NCBI RefSeq assembly: GCF_017876115.1
Contig: NZ_JAGINO010000017.1
Coordinates: 1 to 64,000 of the forward strand
Length of the DNA stretch: 64,000 nt
From: Azospirillum picis
GTDB lineage: Bacteria > Pseudomonadota > Alphaproteobacteria > Azospirillales > Azospirillaceae
Reading direction: 5' to 3'
This document shows positions 61,421 to 64,000 of the stretch, piece by piece. The notes under the pieces are model-generated. The model saw only the letters and a list, made by a program, of their open reading frames with translations. It had not been told where the DNA came from and made no database searches. A program made the translations under genes and the position numbers. How positions within the stretch are numbered: the stretch's first letter is position 1; each line of letters starts with the position of its first letter.

Positions 61421-62374
61421 TCACCCCGCGTCCGTCCCCGGCCGCGCCGGATGGCCAAGCGCGGTTTGGCCACGTGCGGCATGGCCAAGCGCGATATGGC
61501 CGAGCTTGCGGGGGTTTGCGACCTGATAGATGCGGCGGATGCGCCCGTCGGCGATGTCCAGCGCCCACACACCCTGGAAGCGGTCGCCGAGCCGGGTCAG
61601 GAACCCCGGCGCGCCGTTCACCCGGACCGCGGTGAAGCCGAAGCTCGTAGCGCGCTTGCGCTGGATGCCGAGCAGGAAGCGCGCGATGCGGTCGGCCCCA
61701 TGGAGCGGGTTCACCGCCGTCAGCACCAGGCCGCCGCCGTCGCTCAGCCACTGGGCGTCGTCGGCCAGCAGGGACACGATGGCGGCGTAGTCCCGCCTGA
61801 GACTGGCCGCCGCGAAGGCGTCGGCGATCCGGCGCCCGGCCTGCAGGTCGGCCTGCGCGGCGGCGGGCTCGGACAGGCGGGCGCGGGCGCGCCGCATGAC
61901 CTGGCGGCAGGCGTCCGCCGACTTGCCGAGAACCGACGCGATCTCCGCATAGTCGAGGTCCATCGCCTCGCGCAGGACGAAAACGGCACGCTGCTCCGGC
62001 CCGAGGCGCTCCAGCAGGAGAAGCATCGCCATCGGCACGGTTTCGCCGGCCTCCGCATCCCCCTCGCCGGCGTCGCCGGGCCAGCCGGTGACGTCGGGTT
62101 CGGGCAGCCACAGGCCATAGTAGCGTTCCCGCGCCGCCCGGGCCGACCGCATCCGGTCGAGCGCCAGCCGCGTCACCAGGGTGGTCAGGAAGGCCGGCGG
62201 CGAGGCGACGCTGCCGGACGCCACCGCGCTCCAGCGCAGCCAGGCGTCCTGCAGCGTGTCCTCCGCGTCGGCGACCGACCCGAGCAGGCGATAGGCCAAC
62301 GCGCGCAGCCGCGGCCGTTCGCCGGCAAAGGCGGCGAGCGCGTCGCCGGCATCCGGATCGGCCGTCCGCGTCAT
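61421..62374 (-). CDS. ECF41-type RNA polymerase sigma factor
   Basis: The 317-residue protein has sigma regions 2 (LRALAYRLLGSVADAEDTLQDAWLRW) and 4 (DLDYAEIASVLGKSADACRQVM), the ECF41 linker motif LWLPEP, and a SnoaL-like C-terminal domain ending in VANPRKL (the NPDKL motif). In ECF41 factors this domain replaces an anti-sigma factor. The target promoter and partner gene lie directly upstream. The last 25 residues contain a short repeat (GHIALGHAARGQTALGHPAR). Confidence 0.92.
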   Translation of the reverse strand: MTRTADPDAGDALAAFAGERPRLRALAYRLLGSVADAEDTLQDAWLRWSAVASGSVASPPAFLTTLVTRLALDRMRSARAARERYYGLWLPEPDVTGWPGDAGEGDAEAGETVPMAMLLLLERLGPEQRAVFVLREAMDLDYAEIASVLGKSADACRQVMRRARARLSEPAAAQADLQAGRRIADAFAAASLRRDYAAIVSLLADDAQWLSDGGGLVLTAVNPLHGADRIARFLLGIQRKRATSFGFTAVRVNGAPGFLTRLGDRFQGVWALDIADGRIRRIYQVANPRKLGHIALGHAARGQTALGHPARPGTDAG

Positions 62375-62398
62375 GGCGTCTCCATCAGGCCGTTTCCA

Positions 62399-62851
62399 TC
62401 AGGCTGCCGACGCCGCCGGGACCGTCCCGACATGCTGGGCGATGCCGACGCGGTTCCAGGCGTTGATCTGCGCCACCGCCACGGTCAGGGCGGCGACCTG
62501 CGCCTCGTCGAAGTGAAGCGTCAGCTCACGGTGGGCATCGTCGATCCGGTCCTGGCGGCTGCGGGTCAGCACCTCCGCCCAATCGAAGGCGGCCCTCTCC
62601 TCCGGCAGGAACAGGTCTGAACGCTGCCAATCGGCGAGCGCGGCGATGCGCGCCTCCGGCTCGCCGGCATGGCGGGCCTCCTTGCCGTGCAGGTCGATGC
62701 AGTAGGTGCAGCCGTTGATCTGCGACACGCGCAGATCGACCAGGTGGATCAGGCCGGCCGGCAGGCCGCTGGAGCGGATGGCCTTGGTGACCGCGTGCAT
62801 CGCGGCGTAAAGGGCAGGGGCGTCCTGGGCGACGGTCAAACGGAAAGCCAT
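62399..62851 (-). CDS. carboxymuconolactone decarboxylase-like partner of ECF41
   Basis: The 150-residue AhpD-like protein has the active pattern LRVSQINGCTYCIDLHGKEARHAGE (CxxC...H) and LTVAVAQINAWNRVGIA. It is the COE-type gene that accompanies ECF41 sigma factors. It is first in the two-gene operon, controlled by the ECF41 promoter. Likely a redox or decarboxylation enzyme. Confidence 0.92.
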   Translation of the reverse strand: MAFRLTVAQDAPALYAAMHAVTKAIRSSGLPAGLIHLVDLRVSQINGCTYCIDLHGKEARHAGEPEARIAALADWQRSDLFLPEERAAFDWAEVLTRSRQDRIDDAHRELTLHFDEAQVAALTVAVAQINAWNRVGIAQHVGTVPAASAA

Positions 62852-62887
62852 GTCTTGCGTCCTCTTTCAGGGGGTCATCGCCCCCTT

Positions 62888-62914
62888 GACGGGGCACGCA
62901 CCGCCGGTGTGACG
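62888..62914 (-). promoter_or_regulatory. ECF41 autoregulatory promoter
   Basis: On the minus strand CGTCACA (62914-62908), exactly 16 bases, CGTC (62891-62888). The known ECF41 consensus is TGTCACA-N16-CGTC. It lies 37 bases before the decarboxylase-like gene. Confidence 0.8.
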
Positions 62915-62935
62915 CATGGCTGCCCTGCTTGCGCT

Positions 62936-63193
62936 TCACTCCCCGGCCAGCATCTCCACCGCCTCGCGCAAGATCGCGGTCTTCACGGCGAAGCGGCCGG
63001 CCGGGTCGCTGTCGCCGATCAGCCCGATCATGATGCCAAGCGCATGGGCCACCTGCCGGGCCACCTCGGGCCGGCTCCGGGTGCGTCGGGCGAGGTCGGC
63101 CAGCGCCGGCCGGTAGGGACGCCCCTCGAACCCGTCGGCGGCGATCGCCTCGAAGCGGTTGGCGAGGTCGAGAATGTCGCGGTTGTCGGTCAT
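62936..63193 (-). CDS. small helical hypothetical protein (85 residues)
   Basis: MTDNRDILDLANRFEAIAAD... entirely helical and soluble, with QVAHALGIMIGLIGDSDPAG in the middle. No family known. Likely in one operon with the DsrE-family and moeB genes. Confidence 0.7.
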   Translation of the reverse strand: MTDNRDILDLANRFEAIAADGFEGRPYRPALADLARRTRSRPEVARQVAHALGIMIGLIGDSDPAGRFAVKTAILREAVEMLAGE

Positions 63194-63216
63194 GCGGTCA
63201 GGGCCAACCCAGGAAA

Positions 63217-63285
63217 CGGCTCAAAACGAACGGCTCAAAACGAACGGCTCAAAACGAACGGCTCAAAACGAACGGCTCAGACGAA
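63217..63285. repeat. 14-bp tandem repeat (four full units)
   Basis: CGGCTCAAAACGAA is repeated four times exactly (63217-63272), followed by a diverged unit CGGCTCAGACGAA that contains the stop of the DsrE-family gene. It fills the gap to the 85-residue gene. Confidence 0.92.
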
Positions 63286-63741
63286 CAGCATGGCGCCGCC
63301 GGCGGGCGCCTCGTTCAGGAAGGTGACGACGCCGCCGGTGGCGATCGGCACGTCCGGCCGGAGCGCCGCGCCCGGCGGCAGGCCGAGCGCCCGCAAGCCC
63401 ATCTCGCAGGCCATGACGGTGACGCCCATGGCGACGCAGGCCTCCAGCAGCTCCTCGAAGGTGGCGAGGCCGTGGGTGGCGAAATAGCGGTCGCGCGCCA
63501 CCGGCGTGCTCCCGTCGTCGGCCGGGTCGAGGTCGTGCCAGCCCTGGACGCCCGGCTCGCGCTCGTGCACCAGCGCCCGCAGGGCGCGCCCGGTGAAGAA
63601 CAGCGTGACCTTGCGGTTGGTGGCCGCCGCCGCGCTGGCCATCACCAGCGCGTAATGCACCCGGTCGAAGCCGCCGGCGAACAGGACGATGGACAGCGCG
63701 GCGATTCCGTTGGCCGCAGGCGCGGACAGGGTATCGGACAT
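63277..63741 (-). CDS. DsrE/TusD-family protein
   Basis: The 154-residue protein has the DsrE-like fold (ALSIVLFAGGFDRVHYALVMASAAAATNRKVTLFFTG, then FEELLEACVAMGVTVMACEMGLRALGL) with a conserved Cys in VMACEMG. DsrE-like proteins relay sulfur or act in redox. Following moeB on the same strand fits a sulfur-transfer context. Its last codon falls in the tandem repeat. Confidence 0.85.
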   Translation of the reverse strand: MSDTLSAPAANGIAALSIVLFAGGFDRVHYALVMASAAAATNRKVTLFFTGRALRALVHEREPGVQGWHDLDPADDGSTPVARDRYFATHGLATFEELLEACVAMGVTVMACEMGLRALGLPPGAALRPDVPIATGGVVTFLNEAPAGGAMLFV

Positions 63742-63773
63742 GGTGGACGCCTCCCGTCTTTCTCGCAGGCCCC

Positions 63774-64000
63774 TCAATGGGCGGAGAGGTCGTGGATCGT
63801 CGGATGATGGCCGCAAAGCGGGCAGTCGGGATCCCGCCTGACGGTGATGCGCTGATAGGACGCATAGAGGGAGTCCATCATCAGCAGGCTGCCCGACAGG
63901 CTTTCGCCGAGCCCCAGCAATTCCTTCAGCACCTCGGTCGCCTGGAGCGAGCCGACGAAGCCGGCCAGCGCCCCGAGGACCCCGCCTTCCGAGCAGGACG
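63774..64000 (-). CDS. moeB: MoeB/ThiF-type adenylyltransferase, C-terminal part
   Basis: About 75 C-terminal residues (CSEGGVLGALAGFVGSLQAT, EVLKELLGLGESLSGSLLMMD, DPDCPLCGHHPT) match the end of MoeB/HesA, including the second zinc-ligand CxxC. The enzyme activates a ubiquitin-like sulfur carrier (MoaD or ThiS). The rest is outside the window. Confidence 0.88.
   Translation of the reverse strand, partial: SCSEGGVLGALAGFVGSLQATEVLKELLGLGESLSGSLLMMDSLYASYQRITVRRDPDCPLCGHHPTIHDLSAH

Noticed and set aside
63217..63285. Tandem array considered as CRISPR
   Set aside because: Units are contiguous 14-mers with no spacers.

Overview
The window is high-GC DNA (about 70 percent GC in coding regions) from the chromosome of an alphaproteobacterium, most likely Azospirillum or a close relative in the Rhodospirillales. 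Grounds for this are a class I lysyl-tRNA synthetase, DUF2336, a 322-residue MDH next to sucCD and sucAB, a stand-alone alphaproteobacterial Coq7, GTTC-N7-GTTC-type SOS control of imuB, and a TAXI-type receptor. No rRNA, CRISPR array or plasmid replication gene is visible. There are three tRNAs: Thr-CGT, Leu-TAA and Leu-CAA.

Layout. 1-93 is the end of an IS3-type insertion sequence. 276-709 is a ParE-type toxin-antitoxin pair. 799-2590 is a low-GC accessory island: an XRE repressor, an ImmA/IrrE metallopeptidase and three tiny ORFs in a translationally coupled chain, ending at a truncated regulator gene. 3.2-9.3 kb holds hrpB, a ferritin-like protein, a membrane-anchored hypothetical and an HRDC-only protein. 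9.4-11.4 kb has formyl-CoA transferase with a PAS protein. 11.6-12.9 kb has a frameshifted YopT-like (C58) protease convergent with a class 3 lipase. 13.1-20.9 kb is the TCA block sucB-sucA, sucD-sucC, mdh, all on the minus strand. 21-30 kb has a secreted protein, DUF2336, a low-GC orphan gene, lysS, a large SBP-PAS-GGDEF-EAL protein and a GAF protein. 30-36.7 kb has mscL, secA, a parvulin PPIase, argJ and mutT.

36.7-46.4 kb has a candidate structured small RNA, recQ, tRNA-Thr, a possible CNF1-like Cys/His protein, map-sfsA, a CinA-like protein, small membrane proteins, two tRNA-Leu genes, a rhodanese and a DUF2892 gene divergent from a shared palindromic operator, an AhpD-like gene and dsbB-coq7. 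46.4-52.2 kb has imuB with its SOS box, a lipoprotein, a HupE/UreJ protein, a TAXI receptor, a GNAT and a GST. 52.3-61.4 kb has a secreted hypothetical, htpG, a membrane protein, a CBS-histidine kinase, a Fur-family regulator, a coiled-coil protein, a HAD phosphatase and a degenerate receiver. 61.4-64 kb has an ECF41 sigma factor with its carboxymuconolactone-decarboxylase-like partner and autoregulatory promoter, then a small protein, a DsrE-family protein and the 3' part of moeB.

Most of the window is core metabolism and housekeeping. The less ordinary parts are the XRE/ImmA mini-operon, the 36.7 kb structured RNA locus with an opposing small ORF, a second anti-Shine-Dalgarno RNA candidate near 24.4 kb, the broken C58 protease, the CNF1-like protein, and several regulatory sites that can be read directly (SOS box, ECF41 promoter, XRE operator, sulfur-type operator).
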